From Prevotella sp. UBA7764 (GTDB lineage: Bacteria > Bacteroidota > Bacteroidia > Bacteroidales > Bacteroidaceae): a stretch of 53,513 nt of DNA. Position 1 is the first letter of the stretch; each line of letters begins with the position of its first letter. Shown piece by piece: positions 53,430 to 53,513 of the stretch. The stretch is from the NCBI GenBank assembly GCA_002481295.1, contig DLDU01000033.1:124133-177645 (forward strand). Reading direction: 5' to 3'. The notes below the pieces were generated by a model. The model saw only the letters and a program-made list of their open reading frames with translations, was not told the DNA's origin and did not search any database. Both the position numbers and the translations under genes were made by a program.

Positions 53430-53513
53430 CTTTTACAATGATAGTCGTAAAATTAGGATTAGGCCGACTTTTTAGTTAAAATTCCATTTTTCGCTGTTTC
53501 TAGAGTCGTCAGG

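Noticed and set aside
53385..53513. Confirmed insertion-sequence end
   Set aside because: Only a hairpin is visible; there is no transposase, target duplication or second end within the window.

Overview
The window looks like a chromosome segment of an anaerobic, glycan-degrading member of the Bacteroidales, most likely Prevotellaceae. The signs are Bacteroidetes-type promoters (a TAnnTTTG -7 box, often with TTG/TTTG 19-21 bp upstream), strictly anaerobic enzymes (pyruvate:ferredoxin oxidoreductase, class III ribonucleotide reductase), a Prevotella-like C-terminal sorting tail on a large secreted protein, many secreted glycosidases, and families of short intergenic repeats. The genus is inferred from protein style, not from a marker gene.

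Layout. 1-5.3 kb: the 5' end of a tRNA, the chaperone htpG, a candidate small RNA with its own promoter and terminator, a 22-bp repeat array, and groES-groEL behind a possible sigma-54 promoter. 5.6-12.3 kb: a PLD-nuclease/helicase/DUF3427 protein, a sugar O-acetyltransferase, a bile-acid/sodium-symporter-family transporter and a GltD-like oxidoreductase. 12.6-19.6 kb (minus strand): GH95, GH115 and GH43, a secreted set fitting side-chain removal from decorated glucuronoxylan; the GH95 gene carries an in-frame block of heptanucleotide repeats. 19.8-22.4 kb: a PLP locus, pdxS-pdxT preceded by a ThiD/PdxK-like domain fused to an AraC DNA-binding domain and lacking the kinase catalytic motif. 22.5-29.3 kb: nifJ, an AAA ATPase, tRNA-Pro(UGG), a porin and a small His-rich membrane protein. 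30.0-35.6 kb: a broken gene for a large secreted papain-like protease with LamG, PKD and discoidin-like modules, then a short peptide gene. 35.7-40.3 kb: gdhA and nrdD-nrdG.

40.6-49.5 kb (plus strand): a uronide-degradation operon of DUF2264/GH154-like protein, GH105, an unrecognised secreted protein, KduD, a galactitol-type PTS EIIC without EIIA or EIIB, a KduI with a signal peptide, and a DUF4861 protein. The order and signal peptides suggest that unsaturated uronides are cleaved and isomerised in the periplasm, that the EIIC homologue imports the diketo sugar acid, and that KduD reduces it in the cytoplasm. 49.6-53.3 kb: a small membrane protein that may have a leaderless mRNA, a sugar-kinase-like domain fused to a RapZ C-terminal domain, and a second GH43.

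The strongest leads are the pseudokinase-AraC PLP regulator, the signal-peptide KduI with orphan EIIC, the kinase-RapZ fusion, the candidate small RNA at 2.6 kb and the 22-bp repeat family found at two distant loci. No integrated phage, CRISPR array, integrase or complete insertion sequence was seen.
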